Assembly (NCBI RefSeq): GCF_001695855.1
Contig: NZ_MBSS01000009.1
Coordinates: 62,001-126,000, forward strand
DNA: 64,000 nucleotides
Direction of reading: 5' to 3'
From: Ensifer sp. LC163
Lineage (GTDB): Bacteria > Pseudomonadota > Alphaproteobacteria > Rhizobiales > Rhizobiaceae
This document shows, piece by piece, positions 1 through 9,972 of this stretch. Under the pieces are notes generated by a model that saw only the letters and a list, made by a program, of their open reading frames with translations, had not been told where the DNA came from and did no database searches. Every line of letters starts with the position of its first letter. The stretch's first letter is position 1. The translations under genes were made by a program, and so were the position numbers.

Positions 1-4
1 GAGA

Positions 5-35
5 GCAAAAAGAAACCCGGCACGAGGCCGGGTTT
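5..35 (-). terminator. Rho-independent terminator after icd
   Basis: A 9-bp stem (bases 13-21 pairing with 27-35, AAACCCGGC/GCCGGGTTT) is followed on the minus strand by a T-rich tract (CTTTTTGC). It lies about 26 bases beyond the icd stop codon in the direction of icd transcription. Confidence 0.8.
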
Positions 36-61
36 CGCATTCAGTCCATGGCTGATGCCGG

Positions 62-1276
62 TCAGGCAGCCATTGCCTTCTTCAGGTTCTCGTCGATCTT
101 GTCGAGGAAGCCGGTGGTCGAGAGCCACGGCTGATCGGGGCCGATCAGCAGCGCCAGGTCCTTGGTCATGAAGCCGGCTTCGACGGTGTCGACGCAGACC
201 TTTTCGAGCGTTTCGGAGAATCGGGCGAGCTCGGCATTGCCGTCGAGCTTGGCGCGGTGTGCAAGGCCACGGGTCCAGGCGAAGATCGAAGCGATCGAGT
301 TGGTCGAGGTTTCCTCGCCCTTCTCGTGCTGGCGGTAGTGACGGGTCACGGTGCCGTGGGCGGCTTCGGCTTCGACAGTCTTGCCATCCGGCGTCATCAG
401 GACCGAGGTCATCAGACCGAGCGAGCCGAAGCCCTGGGCCACGATGTCGGACTGGACGTCGCCGTCATAGTTCTTGCACGCCCAGACGTAACCGCCGGAC
501 CACTTCAGCGCCGAAGCGACCATGTCGTCGATCAGGCGGTGTTCGTACCAGATCTTCAGTTCCTTGAACTTGTCGGCGAATTCTTCCTCGAAGACCTTCT
601 GGAAGATGTCCTTGAAGCGGCCGTCATAGACCTTGAGGATGGTGTTCTTGGTCGAGAGGTAGACCGGAACCTTGCGCTGGATGCCGTAGTTGAACGAAGC
701 GCGGGCGAATTCGGTGATCGAATCGTCGAGGTTGTACATGCCCATGGCAACGCCGGCCGACGGTGCGTCGAAGACGTCGTATTCGATTTCCTTGCCGTCC
801 TCGCCGACGAACTTCATCGTCAGCTTGCCCTTGCCCGGGAACTTGAAGTCGGTGGCGCGGTACTGGTCGCCGAAGGCGTGACGGCCGACGATGATCGGCT
901 TGGTCCAGCCCGGAACCAGGCGCGGAACGTTCTTGCAGATGATCGGCTCGCGGAAGATGACGCCGCCGAGGATGTTGCGGATGGTGCCGTTCGGCGACTT
1001 CCACATCTTCTTCAGCTTGAACTCTTCGACGCGGGCTTCGTCCGGGGTGATCGTGGCGCACTTGACGCCGACGCCATGCTTCTTGATGGCGTTGGCGGCA
1101 TCGATCGTCACCTGGTCGTCGGTGGCGTCGCGGTTTTCCATGCCGAGGTCATAATACTCGAGATCGATGTCGAGGTAGGGATGGATCAGCTTGTCCTTGA
1201 TGAACTGCCAGATGATGCGGGTCATCTCATCGCCGTCGAGTTCGACGACCGGATTGGCGACCTTGATCTTTGCCAT
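62..1276 (-). CDS. icd: NADP-dependent isocitrate dehydrogenase
   Basis: Cytosolic TCA-cycle enzyme that oxidatively decarboxylates isocitrate to 2-oxoglutarate, making NADPH. The 404-residue protein starting [20 protein letters not shown] is of the eukaryote-like homodimeric type (about 404-412 aa) typical of rhizobia, not the E. coli type. The substrate-loop region with the STKNT motif and the NADP-binding GTVTRHYR segment near the C-terminus are intact. The frame stays open 30 codons further upstream to 1366, but the family N-terminus begins at the ATG at 1274-1276, so I chose that start. Transcribed alone, divergent from the FUSC gene, with its own terminator. Confidence 0.97.
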   Translation of the reverse strand: MAKIKVANPVVELDGDEMTRIIWQFIKDKLIHPYLDIDLEYYDLGMENRDATDDQVTIDAANAIKKHGVGVKCATITPDEARVEEFKLKKMWKSPNGTIRNILGGVIFREPIICKNVPRLVPGWTKPIIVGRHAFGDQYRATDFKFPGKGKLTMKFVGEDGKEIEYDVFDAPSAGVAMGMYNLDDSITEFARASFNYGIQRKVPVYLSTKNTILKVYDGRFKDIFQKVFEEEFADKFKELKIWYEHRLIDDMVASALKWSGGYVWACKNYDGDVQSDIVAQGFGSLGLMTSVLMTPDGKTVEAEAAHGTVTRHYRQHEKGEETSTNSIASIFAWTRGLAHRAKLDGNAELARFSETLEKVCVDTVEAGFMTKDLALLIGPDQPWLSTTGFLDKIDENLKKAMAA

Positions 1277-1502
1277 GAATATGCCTCGTAGCTTAGCGGG
1301 ACAGCGGGAGCGATGTCCCTTCCTCTTTAGAAAAATCCAGAGCCCTATAGCATTGTGAAACGGCAAGGCAAAGCATGCTTGGCTGAAACTTTGGGTGGAG
1401 ACTCGATCGACCGGCGGGCAGGGGCCGAGGCCGCGTTTTTGATCGGTTCAAGCCGGCCGCCGCCTTGAAAAGATCGGGGGCAGCGTTAAGCAGGAAGGAG
1501 CA

Positions 1503-3539
1503 GTGAAGCGGCGCCGGTCGATGGTCGCCGCAGCAGGCAAAAGGCATCCGATGGAAATTCGCTCCCGCGTGCGCGATTGGCTCCTGGCCAACGATCCTGC
1601 CTTTTCCCGGCTGCGCCAGGCGACGCGCATCACCGCGACGATCGTTTCGTCGGTCTGCCTGCTAATGGCGTTCCACTTTCTCGTGGCGCCGCTGCCGCCG
1701 GCGGCCTACGGCCTTGCCGTTTCCCTCTCGATCCAAGGCGGCCTTGCCGTGCTCGATCGCACGCACGGCGAACAGCTGGTGACCCGCGCGATTGCCGTCA
1801 TCGTCGGCGTCTCGATGGTTGCGCTGGCCTCGGTGCTGGAAGACCACCGCTATGTCTCGGATGTCGTCTTTTTGTCGATTATCTTCCTGGCGGTCTACTG
1901 CCGCTCGTTCGGAGCCAGATGGTTTGCCGTCGGCATGTTCGCCTTCATGTCCTATTTCATCGGAGCCTATCTCCGGCCGACGGTCGACCAGTTGCCTGCG
2001 CTGTTTTTCGGTGCTGCGGTTTCGGCATTGGTCGCTCACCTTGTCCGTACCGTGCTTCTGCCCGACAACCGCTACCGCGACCTCATGCGCGCGGCCGCCA
2101 GCGTCCAGCAGCGCGTCGACGAGATACTGGAGGAGCTGGCCGATATCGCGCGCAGGCCGGCGCTGCTCGAAACGGATCGCGCCCGGCTCCACCGGAGGGA
2201 GGAGCGCCTCAAGGAGGCGGTGCTGATGGCGGAAAGTTTCATTCCGACCGAAAAGCGACGCCCGGAACCCGAACCCGGCCTTGCCTCGTCGGATGTGGTG
2301 ATCAACCTTTTCGACCTGCACCTGGCGGCCGAGAGCGTGATCGTTCTGAGCCTGCAGGCGATGCCGCCGGTTTCATTGATCGACGCAATGCTTGCGCGAA
2401 ATTCCGCCCTTATCGAAGCGGAGTCGGCGCGCATCGACCGCACGAATGAGAGGCTTGTCGAGACCGTCAAGGCACTCTCATGGCTGCGCAATGTTCGGCA
2501 GCGCCTTGCCCAGAGCCTCGAAAAACTCGACGCAGACGATCTGGATGATCCGGTCGGACCAGCGATTGGCCAGCCGTCCGCACGTCCAAAGCTGACCGTG
2601 TCCAATCCGGCGCTCAAGGCGGCCATCCAGATCACGCTTGCCTCAGGCATCGCCATGGTCTTCGGGCTGATGCTGTCGCGCGACCGCTGGTTCTGGGCGG
2701 TACTGGCAGCCTTTCTGGTCTTCACCAACACCCGCTCACGCGGCGATACGGCGGTCAAGGCGCTGCAGCGCTCGGCCGGCACGCTGTTCGGCATCGTGGT
2801 TGGCATCGTCGTCGGCACGCTGGTCGCCGGGAACATCTACCTGGTGCTGCCACTGAGTGCGCTCTGTGTTTTTCTCGGCTTCTATTTCCTTGCGGTTTCC
2901 TATGCGGCGATGACCTTCTTCGTCTCTATCGTGCTCTCGCTACTTTACAGCCTCATGGGTGTGCTGACCCCACACCTGCTTCAGCTGCGCCTGGAGGAAA
3001 CCCTGATCGGCTCCATCGCCGGTGCCGCGGTTGCCTTCGTGGTTTTCCCGACCCGCACGCGAACCTCGCTCGATCTGGCGATCAAGGCCTGGTGCGGTGA
3101 GCTGACAGGGCTTCTGCAAGCGGCGAAGGACGGCGGCTCGGGCATGGCGCTGATCATGCGGTCACAAGCCCTCGACCGCGCCTACCGTGATCTTGCCGCG
3201 GCGGCCAAGCCACTTGGCGTTTCCTGGCAGCTCGTCACGCGCCCCGGCCATGTGAGGCAGACGCTGGCGATTTTCATGGGCTGCACCTATTGGGCGCGCG
3301 TCTTTGCCCGCCGCGTCGTCGATGAGGCCGACGCGGTCGGCTCGACCTTTCATGGCGGCATCGACGACAATCTGGCGCTGGTTCGCTCGATCACGGCAAA
3401 GGGGGCCGGCTATTTCTACGACGTCGGCCGCGTCGCCGGGCCCGTCGATCGACATCTGCCGATATCGAAGGACGATGCGGAACTGGGGCTGGAGATGATC
3501 GGCATCTCCCTCAATCGTCTGCATCCGGCAAAACCGTGA
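1503..3539 (+). CDS. FUSC (fusaric acid resistance / AaeB-like) family membrane protein
   Basis: Predicted inner-membrane protein of about 678 aa with two similar halves: clusters of hydrophobic helices around residues 40-180 and again 370-510, each followed by a charged cytosolic stretch. This matches the FUSC/AaeB/YccS layout of aromatic-acid efflux or envelope proteins. The substrate cannot be deduced. The start is uncertain: GTG 1503 follows AGGAAGGAG at only 2 bases, and ATG 1521 and ATG 1551 are in frame. No membrane-fusion partner gene (AaeA-like) lies next to it, so a full tripartite pump is not evident here. It stands divergent from icd. Confidence 0.8.
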   Translation: MKRRRSMVAAAGKRHPMEIRSRVRDWLLANDPAFSRLRQATRITATIVSSVCLLMAFHFLVAPLPPAAYGLAVSLSIQGGLAVLDRTHGEQLVTRAIAVIVGVSMVALASVLEDHRYVSDVVFLSIIFLAVYCRSFGARWFAVGMFAFMSYFIGAYLRPTVDQLPALFFGAAVSALVAHLVRTVLLPDNRYRDLMRAAASVQQRVDEILEELADIARRPALLETDRARLHRREERLKEAVLMAESFIPTEKRRPEPEPGLASSDVVINLFDLHLAAESVIVLSLQAMPPVSLIDAMLARNSALIEAESARIDRTNERLVETVKALSWLRNVRQRLAQSLEKLDADDLDDPVGPAIGQPSARPKLTVSNPALKAAIQITLASGIAMVFGLMLSRDRWFWAVLAAFLVFTNTRSRGDTAVKALQRSAGTLFGIVVGIVVGTLVAGNIYLVLPLSALCVFLGFYFLAVSYAAMTFFVSIVLSLLYSLMGVLTPHLLQLRLEETLIGSIAGAAVAFVVFPTRTRTSLDLAIKAWCGELTGLLQAAKDGGSGMALIMRSQALDRAYRDLAAAAKPLGVSWQLVTRPGHVRQTLAIFMGCTYWARVFARRVVDEADAVGSTFHGGIDDNLALVRSITAKGAGYFYDVGRVAGPVDRHLPISKDDAELGLEMIGISLNRLHPAKP

Positions 3540-3590
3540 AGCCCGCAGTCGCCGGAATGTCGGCCGGACTTTAATTTTCCGGGCTTTTGT
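3539..3590 (+). terminator. possible terminator after the FUSC gene
   Basis: AAGCCCG at 3539-3545 pairs with CGGGCTT at 3580-3586 around an inner imperfect CCGG/CCGG stem, followed by TTGT. The long interrupted loop and short T tract make this a moderate candidate. It overlaps the FUSC stop codon. Confidence 0.4.
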
Positions 3591-3628
3591 GCGAGGGAAG
3601 CGCCGAACAGAAGGCGAAGGCGAAAGAC

Positions 3629-4474
3629 ATGGCAGGCACCAACAGCGAACGAGAACTCCTGACCGAAGGACCGGCGATCATTCTCGCCTATCCGCAGCTC
3701 GGCGAGAATATCGGCATGGTCGCCCGCGCCATGGCCAATTTCGGCCTGTCTGAACTGCGCCTCGTCAACCCGCGCGACGGCTGGCCGAACGAAAAGGCGC
3801 AATCTGCCGCCAGCCGTGCCGACCATGTCATCGAAGGCGCCAAGCTCTACGGCTCGCTGGAAGAGGCCATTGCCGACCTCAACTTCGTCTATGCGACGAC
3901 GGCGCGCGACCGCTATGGCTACAAGCCGGTCCGCTCACCGATCGTGGCAGCGCGCACGCTCCGACAGCGCTTCCGCACCGGCGAGGCGACCGGCATCATC
4001 TTCGGCCGTGAGCGCACGGGCCTCACGAACGAGGAAGTCGCGCTTGCCGACGAGATCGTGACCTTCCCGGTCAATCCCGCCTTTGCCTCGCTGAACCTCG
4101 CCCAGGCCGTCCTGCTCATGTCCTATGAGTGGATGAAGACCGGCATGGAGAGCGAGGACGAGACGTCTTTCCAGGCGCTGGAGCAGCGTCCGGCGAAGAA
4201 GGACGATCTGCAGGGCCTGTTCGATCATCTCGAAGATGCGCTGGAAGCGCGCAACTATTTCCGCTCCGCCGACAAAAAGCCGAAATTGGTCGAAAATCTG
4301 CGCACTGTTCTGACCAGACCAGCCTTTACCGAAACGGAAATCCGGGTGCTGCGCGGCGTGATCTCGTCGCTGGATCGGTTTTCGCGCGAACATCCCCGGG
4401 GTTCCGGCGCTCCCGCTGATCACAGCAGGGCCGAGCACAACAAGAAAGTATCGGACAGCGGTGACAGCGACTGA
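3629..4474 (+). CDS. trmJ: TrmJ-like tRNA 2'-O-methyltransferase (SpoU/SPOUT family)
   Basis: Predicted S-adenosylmethionine-dependent RNA ribose methyltransferase; the TrmJ subfamily modifies nucleotide 32 of tRNAs. The 281-residue protein carries the three SPOUT motifs in order: [11 protein letters not shown] (25-35), the knot motif [11 protein letters not shown] (122-132) and a C-terminal segment ending [14 protein letters not shown] (154-167). A TTG at 3587 would add 14 residues, but the ATG at 3629, preceded by purine-rich GAAGGCGAAAGAC, gives the conserved N-terminus. The 3' end overlaps the murI start by 14 bases, so the two are probably co-translated. The exact tRNA target is inferred from the family only. 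Confidence 0.85.
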   Translation: MAGTNSERELLTEGPAIILAYPQLGENIGMVARAMANFGLSELRLVNPRDGWPNEKAQSAASRADHVIEGAKLYGSLEEAIADLNFVYATTARDRYGYKPVRSPIVAARTLRQRFRTGEATGIIFGRERTGLTNEEVALADEIVTFPVNPAFASLNLAQAVLLMSYEWMKTGMESEDETSFQALEQRPAKKDDLQGLFDHLEDALEARNYFRSADKKPKLVENLRTVLTRPAFTETEIRVLRGVISSLDRFSREHPRGSGAPADHSRAEHNKKVSDSGDSD

Positions 4475-5258
4475 CCTGAAACCCATCCTCGTCTTCGACA
4501 GCGGCATTGGCGGGCTCACGGTTCTGCGTGAGGCGAGGGTGCTGATGCCGGAGCGGCATTTCATCTATATCGCCGACGATGCCGGCTTCCCCTATGGCGG
4601 CTGGGAGGAAGGGGCGCTGCGCGCACATATCATCGCGCTCTTTGGCCGGCTGCTGGCCGAGCACGATCCGGAAATCTGCGTGATTGCGTGCAATACTGCA
4701 TTCACCCTGGTCGGTGCCGACCTGCGCGCCGTCTTTCCGGAGATGACCTTCGTTGGCACCGTGCCTGCGATCAAGCCGGCAGCCGAGCGCACGCGCTCGG
4801 GACTGGTTTCCGTTCTGGCAACGCCGGGCACGGTCAAGCGCGCCTATACGCGCGACCTCATCCAGTCCTTTGCCAGCCAATGCCATGTCCGCCTCGTCGG
4901 CTCGGAAAACCTCGCCAAGATGGCCGAGGCCTATATTCGCGGCGAGAAGCTGGACGATGCGGAGGTGTTGGCCGAGATCGCGCCTTGCTTCATCGAGATG
5001 GATGGCCGCAAGACCGACATCGTCGTTCTCGCCTGCACGCATTATCCCTTCATGGCCAATCTTTTCCGGAAACTGGCGCCGTGGCCGGTGGACTGGCTGG
5101 ATCCGGCCGAAGCGATTGCCCGGCGTGCCCGTTCGCTGGTGCCGCTGCCCAACGGGTTCGAACCGTTGAACGGTGAGGACCCGGCGATCTTCACCTCGGG
5201 AAAACCGGATTTTTCGACGCGCCGGCTGATGCAGGGCTTTGGCCTGACAGTGCGGTAA
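4461..5258 (+). CDS. murI: glutamate racemase
   Basis: Cofactor-independent racemase supplying D-glutamate for peptidoglycan. The 265-aa protein has the substrate loop FDSGIGG (residues 12-18) and both catalytic cysteines: C77 in VIACNTA and C192 in LACTHYPFM. The start is GTG at 4461, inside the end of trmJ; the conserved DSGIGG motif begins only a dozen residues later, so no later start is possible. Overlap with trmJ suggests translational coupling. Confidence 0.95.
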   Translation: MTATDLKPILVFDSGIGGLTVLREARVLMPERHFIYIADDAGFPYGGWEEGALRAHIIALFGRLLAEHDPEICVIACNTAFTLVGADLRAVFPEMTFVGTVPAIKPAAERTRSGLVSVLATPGTVKRAYTRDLIQSFASQCHVRLVGSENLAKMAEAYIRGEKLDDAEVLAEIAPCFIEMDGRKTDIVVLACTHYPFMANLFRKLAPWPVDWLDPAEAIARRARSLVPLPNGFEPLNGEDPAIFTSGKPDFSTRRLMQGFGLTVR

Positions 5259-5358
5259 ACGAGCACTTCTTATCTGTGGGTTTCTCGCTTTGTACCGGGA
5301 AAACTTCGGGGAAGGGTGCTAGACCTCGGGGCTTGCGGGCGCTCGCCCGAAATCAGCT

Positions 5359-5463
5359 AAAGCATGTCCAGGAAAAGTGCGACGCGGTTTTCCGTCAGGA
5401 AATGCGTAAAAACTAAAGAGATAGAGCGCTTCTGCGACTCTGTCTGAACCAGAATCGCTCTAA
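5359..5463 (+). repeat. dispersed palindromic repeat, copy 1 (divergent variant)
   Basis: Intergenic element starting AAGCATGTCCAGGAAAAGTG and containing GCGGTTTTCCGTCAGGAAATGCGTAAA in pieces, ending with an AGAGCG...CGCTCT inverted pair. Its head and core (AGCATGTC, AAAAGTG, GCGGTTTT, ATGCG) match three other intergenic elements here, at 19863, 22566 and 27878, although this copy is the most diverged. It occupies most of the gap between murI and the DUF87 gene. Confidence 0.65.
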
Positions 5464-5481
5464 AGGCAGGATGAGGTACGG

Positions 5482-6996
5482 ATGAAAGTCGGCATCGACA
5501 TGGGAGCGACGTCCGAAGGGACTTCGGCCTCTCTCGATATCGAGGAGCTTCTGGCGACCCGTCTCCTGGTGCAGGGCAATTCCGGCTCCGGCAAGTCGCA
5601 CCTCCTGAGAAGGTTGCTCGAGCAATCTGCGCCGTGGGTGCAGCAATGCATCATCGACCCCGAGGGCGATTTCGTCACGCTTGCCGACAAGTTCGGCCAT
5701 GTGGTCGTCGAGGGCGAACGCACCGACGCCGAGCTGATCGGTATTGCGACGCGCATTCGCCAGCATCGGGTTTCCTGCGTGCTGTCGCTCGAAGGCCTCG
5801 ACATCGAACAGCAGATGCGTAGCGCCGGCGTGTTCCTCAACGCCATGTTCGATGCAGATCGGGAATACTGGTATCCCGTGCTCGTGGTGGTCGACGAGGC
5901 GCAGATGTTTGCGCCGTCTGTCGCCGGTGACGTCACCGAAGAGGTCCGCAAGATCTCGCTCGGCGCCATGACCAATCTCATGTGCCGCGGGCGAAAGCGT
6001 GGGCTTGCGGGCGTGATCGCCACCCAGCGCCTGGCAAAGCTTGCCAAGAACGTTGCGGCGGAAGCATCCAACTTCCTGATGGGCCGCACCTTCCTCGATA
6101 TCGACATGCTGCGCGCCGCCGACCTGCTCGGCATGGACCGTCGCACAGCCGAAATGTTCCGCGATCTGAAGCGCGGTTCCTTCGTTGCCCTTGGCCCGGC
6201 ACTGTCGCGCCGTCCGCTGAAAGTGACGATCGGCGCCGTCGAGACCTCGGCGCGCTCGACGAGCCCGAAGCTGATGCCGCTGCCGGAAGCGCCGCAGGAT
6301 GTGGAAGATCTGATCTTCACTCCCGACGCCGACGAGCTGACACGGCCGATCACGCGCCGTGCCGCGCCACCGCCGCGCCCGGCGACCGATATTCTCGCCG
6401 AACTGTCGCGACCGCGTCCGGAGCCGATGGCTCCTGCGGAAGCCAAGCCGGCCCAACCGGAAATGTCGGCGGAAGAGCGGGGCGCACTGCTCGACAGCCT
6501 GTTTGCCGAGATCCTCGCCAATCCAGACGCCGCGTTCCGGCCGGATGCCGAGCTGTTCCAGGATTTTCTCGTGCGCTGCCGCATTCGCCGTGTGCCGGGC
6601 GCGGCACTCTCCCTGAACGCGTTCCGTCGCAAGATGGCAATCGCCCGCTCCGGCGTCGATGCCGAGACTGCGGCGACAGACGCCTGGGCGTCGGCGCTAC
6701 GGCTTGCCGATCGCGTCACCGAGGATTTGCAGGGCGTGTTCCTGATGATGGCACAGGCGGCGGTGCGTGGCCTTGCCTGCCCGTCGGACGCGATTATCGC
6801 GCGCGCCTATGGTACGCACTCCGCGCGTCGCGCCAGACGTCTGCTCGGCTATTTCGAGGAGAATGGGCTCATCGTCGTCCATGCTGACTTCGCCGGCAAG
6901 CGTATAGTCGCATTCCCTGACCTCGGCCACGAGACTGCGCCGGGCGACGCCAACGGCCCCGACATTACCGATACGGGTCGCGCCGCAGCGGAGTAG
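5482..6996 (+). CDS. HerA/DUF87-like ATP-binding protein
   Basis: A 504-aa cytosolic P-loop ATPase. Walker A is GNSGSGKS at residues 32-39 and Walker B is VLVVVDEA around 133-140, with an arginine-rich GRKRGL segment and IATQRL after it, as in the HerA/FtsK-like DUF87 family of translocating ATPases. After about residue 255 the sequence becomes proline/alanine-rich (265-330) and then helical, apparently a lineage-specific tail. HerA proteins usually pair with a nuclease (NurA) or another effector; no such gene is adjacent, so the function is unassigned. ATG 5482 follows a purine-rich GGATGAGG at suitable distance. Confidence 0.75.
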   Translation: MKVGIDMGATSEGTSASLDIEELLATRLLVQGNSGSGKSHLLRRLLEQSAPWVQQCIIDPEGDFVTLADKFGHVVVEGERTDAELIGIATRIRQHRVSCVLSLEGLDIEQQMRSAGVFLNAMFDADREYWYPVLVVVDEAQMFAPSVAGDVTEEVRKISLGAMTNLMCRGRKRGLAGVIATQRLAKLAKNVAAEASNFLMGRTFLDIDMLRAADLLGMDRRTAEMFRDLKRGSFVALGPALSRRPLKVTIGAVETSARSTSPKLMPLPEAPQDVEDLIFTPDADELTRPITRRAAPPPRPATDILAELSRPRPEPMAPAEAKPAQPEMSAEERGALLDSLFAEILANPDAAFRPDAELFQDFLVRCRIRRVPGAALSLNAFRRKMAIARSGVDAETAATDAWASALRLADRVTEDLQGVFLMMAQAAVRGLACPSDAIIARAYGTHSARRARRLLGYFEENGLIVVHADFAGKRIVAFPDLGHETAPGDANGPDITDTGRAAAE

Positions 6997-7050
6997 CTGA
7001 TATGCCGGAACGATATGCGGGCAAATCCCTGCATTTCCTGTCATATTCCG

Positions 7051-7079
7051 TTGACATTCCGTCATTCTCTCAGTAAACA
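7051..7079 (+). promoter_or_regulatory. candidate sigma70 promoter for rpsD
   Basis: TTGACA at 7051-7056, a 17-base spacer, and TAAACA at 7074-7079. The -35 is perfect and the -10 moderate. It lies about 170 bases upstream of rpsD, which would give a long leader. Confidence 0.45.
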
Positions 7080-7208
7080 CCCGCCCAACGCCGGGCAGAA
7101 ATGTCCGGTGTTTCATTTGACATGTCCCGTGGTTTCTCCGGCAGCGTGATCGTGAGAATCCTGTCAGAACTCTAAAAATGGGTTCAGAGGAGGGCGTGTT
7201 TCCTTGAT

Positions 7209-7228
7209 CCGGTTTGGCAACAAACCGG
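7209..7228 (+). promoter_or_regulatory. perfect GCAA-tetraloop hairpin in the rpsD leader
   Basis: CCGGTTTG (7209-7216) and CAAACCGG (7221-7228) form an 8-bp perfect stem closed by a GCAA loop, 24 bases upstream of the rpsD ATG and just before its ribosome-binding site. No T run follows, so it is not a terminator. It could stabilise the leader or act in ribosomal-protein feedback; this is inference. Confidence 0.5.
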
Positions 7229-7252
7229 TGTAACCGACTGAAAGGAAATGCG

Positions 7253-7870
7253 ATGAGCAAGCGCGAATCGTCCAAGTACAAAATTGACCGCCGTATGGGC
7301 GAAAACATCTGGGGCCGTCCGAAGTCGCCGGTTAACCGCCGCGAATACGGCCCGGGCCAGCACGGCCAGCGTCGCAAGTCCAAGCTTTCGGACTTCGGTG
7401 TGCAGCTGCGCGCCAAGCAGAAGCTCAAGGGCTACTACGGCGACATCCGCGAAAAGCAGTTCCGTGCGATCTTCGCCGAAGCTGACCGCCGCAAGGGCGA
7501 CACCCCGGAGAACCTGATCGGCCTGCTCGAATCGCGCCTCGACGCGATCGTCTACCGCGCAAAGTTCGTTCCGACCGTTTTCGCTGCACGTCAGTTCGTC
7601 AACCATGGCCACGTCAAGGTTAACGGCGTTCGCGTCAACATCGGTTCCTACCGTTGCAAGCCGGGCGACGTCATCGAAGTCAAGGAAAAGTCCAAGCAGC
7701 TCGTGACCGTTCTTGAATCGGTTCAGCTCGCTGAGCGCGACGTTCCTGACTACATCGAAGTCGACCACAACAAGATGGTTGCGACCTACGTCCGCGTTCC
7801 GGTTCTCTCCGACGTTCCTTACGCCGTCGTCATGGAACCGCACCTGGTCGTCGAATTCTATTCGCGTTAA
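7253..7870 (+). CDS. rpsD: 30S ribosomal protein S4
   Basis: Primary 16S rRNA-binding protein that nucleates assembly of the small subunit. The 205-aa product begins [21 protein letters not shown] and has the N-terminal domain followed by the S4 RNA-binding domain (about 94-157, [20 protein letters not shown]). The frame is open 13 codons upstream, but the ATG at 7253 behind GAAAGGAAATGCG is the family start. As in other alphaproteobacteria the gene stands alone rather than in the alpha operon, with its own leader and terminator. Confidence 0.98.
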   Translation: MSKRESSKYKIDRRMGENIWGRPKSPVNRREYGPGQHGQRRKSKLSDFGVQLRAKQKLKGYYGDIREKQFRAIFAEADRRKGDTPENLIGLLESRLDAIVYRAKFVPTVFAARQFVNHGHVKVNGVRVNIGSYRCKPGDVIEVKEKSKQLVTVLESVQLAERDVPDYIEVDHNKMVATYVRVPVLSDVPYAVVMEPHLVVEFYSR

Positions 7871-7902
7871 TCCGAGGCCCTGGCCTTGTGAACGATCGAA
7901 AG

Positions 7903-7927
7903 CCGCCCGGAGACGGGCGGTTTTTTT
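7903..7927 (+). terminator. Rho-independent terminator of rpsD
   Basis: CCGCCCG (7903-7909), GAGA loop, CGGGCGG (7914-7920), then seven T residues. Textbook form, 32 bases after the rpsD stop codon. Confidence 0.93.
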
Positions 7928-8025
7928 GTCTCTTCAGATATCTGGCTCTTTTGATCTGCCGCGCGACAGTACGGCTCTATGAGCCAGGCGCAGGCCGATG
8001 ACTTGCGCGGTGAAAGGGAAGTCGC

Positions 8026-8973
8026 ATGCCGGAGCAGAAGACGCCGCAGGACCTGCAGGCGATCATCGAGGACATTCACCGCGAACTGACGCCACGGCTC
8101 GGCGAGGGCAAGGTCGCGGATTACATCCCGCAGCTCGCGCGCGTCGATCCCAAACACTTCGGCATGGCGATCGTCACCACCGACGGGCAGGTGCACCGGG
8201 TCGGCGATGCCGAGGTGCCTTTCTCCATCCAGAGCGTCTCCAAGGTATTCACACTGACGCTGGCGCTCGGCAAACACGGCGAGAACATCTGGCATCGCGT
8301 CGGGCGCGAACCGTCAGGCTCTGCCTTCAACTCGATCGTCCAGCTCGAGCAGGAAGGCGGCAAGCCGCGCAATCCGTTCATCAATGCCGGCGCCATCACC
8401 ATCAGCGACCTGATCCTTGCCGGCCACACGCCGCGGGAGCTGATCGGCGAAATCGTGCAGTTCGTCCGCTATCTCGCTGACGACGATGCCATCGTCATCG
8501 ATCATGAGGTCGCCCGCTCCGAGACGGCGACGGGATACCGCAACTTCGCGCTTGCCAACTTCATGCGCGCGTTCGGGCGGCTTGATCATCCGGTCGAGCA
8601 CGTGCTCGGCGTCTATTTCCACCATTGCGCGCTCGCGATGACCTGTGGTCAGCTCGCCAAGGCCGGCCTGTTCCTTGCAGCCGCCGGCACTAACCCGCTG
8701 ACCGGACATTCGGTCGTGTCGCGGCAACGGGCCCGGCGCATCAATGCGCTGATGCTGACCTGCGGTCATTATGACGGCTCGGGTGATTTCGCCTATCGCG
8801 TCGGCCTGCCCGGCAAGAGCGGCGTCGGCGGCGGCATCCTTGCCGTTGCGCCCGGCAAAGCCTCCGTGGCCGTCTGGTCGCCCGGGTTGAACGAGAACGG
8901 CAATTCGCTGCTGGGATCGCTGGCGCTCGAGATGTTGGCCGCGCGCACCGGCTGGTCGGTGTTTGGCTCCTGA
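8026..8973 (+). CDS. glsA: glutaminase (serine-dependent, GlsA type)
   Basis: Hydrolyses L-glutamine to glutamate and ammonia. The 315-aa protein has the beta-lactamase-like fold signature [10 protein letters not shown] at residues 66-75, giving the catalytic Ser70-x-x-Lys73 pair, and the conserved NPFINAGAI segment and the GKSGVGGGI motif near the C-terminus. Family length is about 305-315. Start ATG 8026 follows AAAGGGAAG. The gene is flanked by the rpsD terminator and a 114-base gap before ttcA, so it is probably its own unit. Confidence 0.95.
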   Translation: MPEQKTPQDLQAIIEDIHRELTPRLGEGKVADYIPQLARVDPKHFGMAIVTTDGQVHRVGDAEVPFSIQSVSKVFTLTLALGKHGENIWHRVGREPSGSAFNSIVQLEQEGGKPRNPFINAGAITISDLILAGHTPRELIGEIVQFVRYLADDDAIVIDHEVARSETATGYRNFALANFMRAFGRLDHPVEHVLGVYFHHCALAMTCGQLAKAGLFLAAAGTNPLTGHSVVSRQRARRINALMLTCGHYDGSGDFAYRVGLPGKSGVGGGILAVAPGKASVAVWSPGLNENGNSLLGSLALEMLAARTGWSVFGS

Positions 8974-9087
8974 TTTCGGTTGGAAGGCCGTTTTCCCTTG
9001 ATCTTGCTGTGGGAACGGGGCAAGTGCTGGCCGTGACGTGCCGAGCGCTCATTTGTCCTGTGCCGGCCCCATTCCAGGATCGTTGCC

Positions 9088-9972
9088 ATGGATCATTCGC
9101 CAGCCATTTCGCCTGACGCAATCGACATTGCCATTGAAGACAGCGACATCGAGACGGGTCTTCATCCGATCTTCGAACGCATGCCGTCGTCCGTCTCCTT
9201 CAACAAACTGCGCAAGCGGCTGCTGCGGCAGACGCGGCAGGCGCTGGACGATTTTGGCATGTTGAAGGGCGCCAAGCGCTGGCTGGTCGGGATCTCCGGC
9301 GGCAAGGACAGCTACAGCCTGCTGGCACTGCTGATGGACCTGCAGTGGCGCGGGCTGCTGCCCGTCGAGCTGGTCGCCTGCAATCTCGACCAGGGGCAGC
9401 CGAATTTTCCGAAGCATATCCTGCCGGAATATCTCGCCTCGATCGGCGTGAAGCATCGCATCGAATATCGCGATACCTATTCCATCGTGAAGGAGAAGGT
9501 ACCGACGGGCGCCACCTACTGCTCGCTCTGTTCGCGTTTGCGCCGCGGCAATCTCTACCGGATCGCGCGCGAGGAGGGCTGCGACGCGCTGGTCCTCGGC
9601 CACCATCGGGAAGACATTCTCGAAACCTTCTTCATGAACTTCTTCCATGGCGGCAGGCTCGCCTCGATGCCGGCGAAGCTTCTGAACGACGAGGGCGACC
9701 TGATGCTGCTGCGGCCGCTGGCCTATGCGGCGGAAGACGATCTGGCGAAATTTGCCGCTGCCATGGAATTCCCGATCATTCCTTGCGACCTCTGCGGTTC
9801 GCAGGACGGGCTGGAACGCAACGCGATGAAGGCGATGCTTGCCGATCTCGAACGGCGCATGCCCGGCCGCAAGGATACGATGCTGCGGGCACTCGGCCAC
9901 GTGAACCCGTCGCATCTGCTTGACCCCAAGCTTTTCGACTTCCAGTCCCTCTCACCGGAGCCCAAAGAATGA
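9088..9972 (+). CDS. ttcA: tRNA 2-thiocytidine biosynthesis protein TtcA
   Basis: Cytosolic Fe-S-dependent enzyme that adenylates and thiolates cytidine 32 of certain tRNAs. The 294-aa protein has the PP-loop SGGKDS (70-75), the CSLC pair (C145, C148) and a later PCDLC motif (C233, C236) that supplies the third cluster ligand. It depends on Fe-S assembly, encoded elsewhere in this window by the suf genes. The stop codon overlaps the next start (ATGA), so it is translationally coupled to the phosphatase gene. Confidence 0.93.
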   Translation: MDHSPAISPDAIDIAIEDSDIETGLHPIFERMPSSVSFNKLRKRLLRQTRQALDDFGMLKGAKRWLVGISGGKDSYSLLALLMDLQWRGLLPVELVACNLDQGQPNFPKHILPEYLASIGVKHRIEYRDTYSIVKEKVPTGATYCSLCSRLRRGNLYRIAREEGCDALVLGHHREDILETFFMNFFHGGRLASMPAKLLNDEGDLMLLRPLAYAAEDDLAKFAAAMEFPIIPCDLCGSQDGLERNAMKAMLADLERRMPGRKDTMLRALGHVNPSHLLDPKLFDFQSLSPEPKE

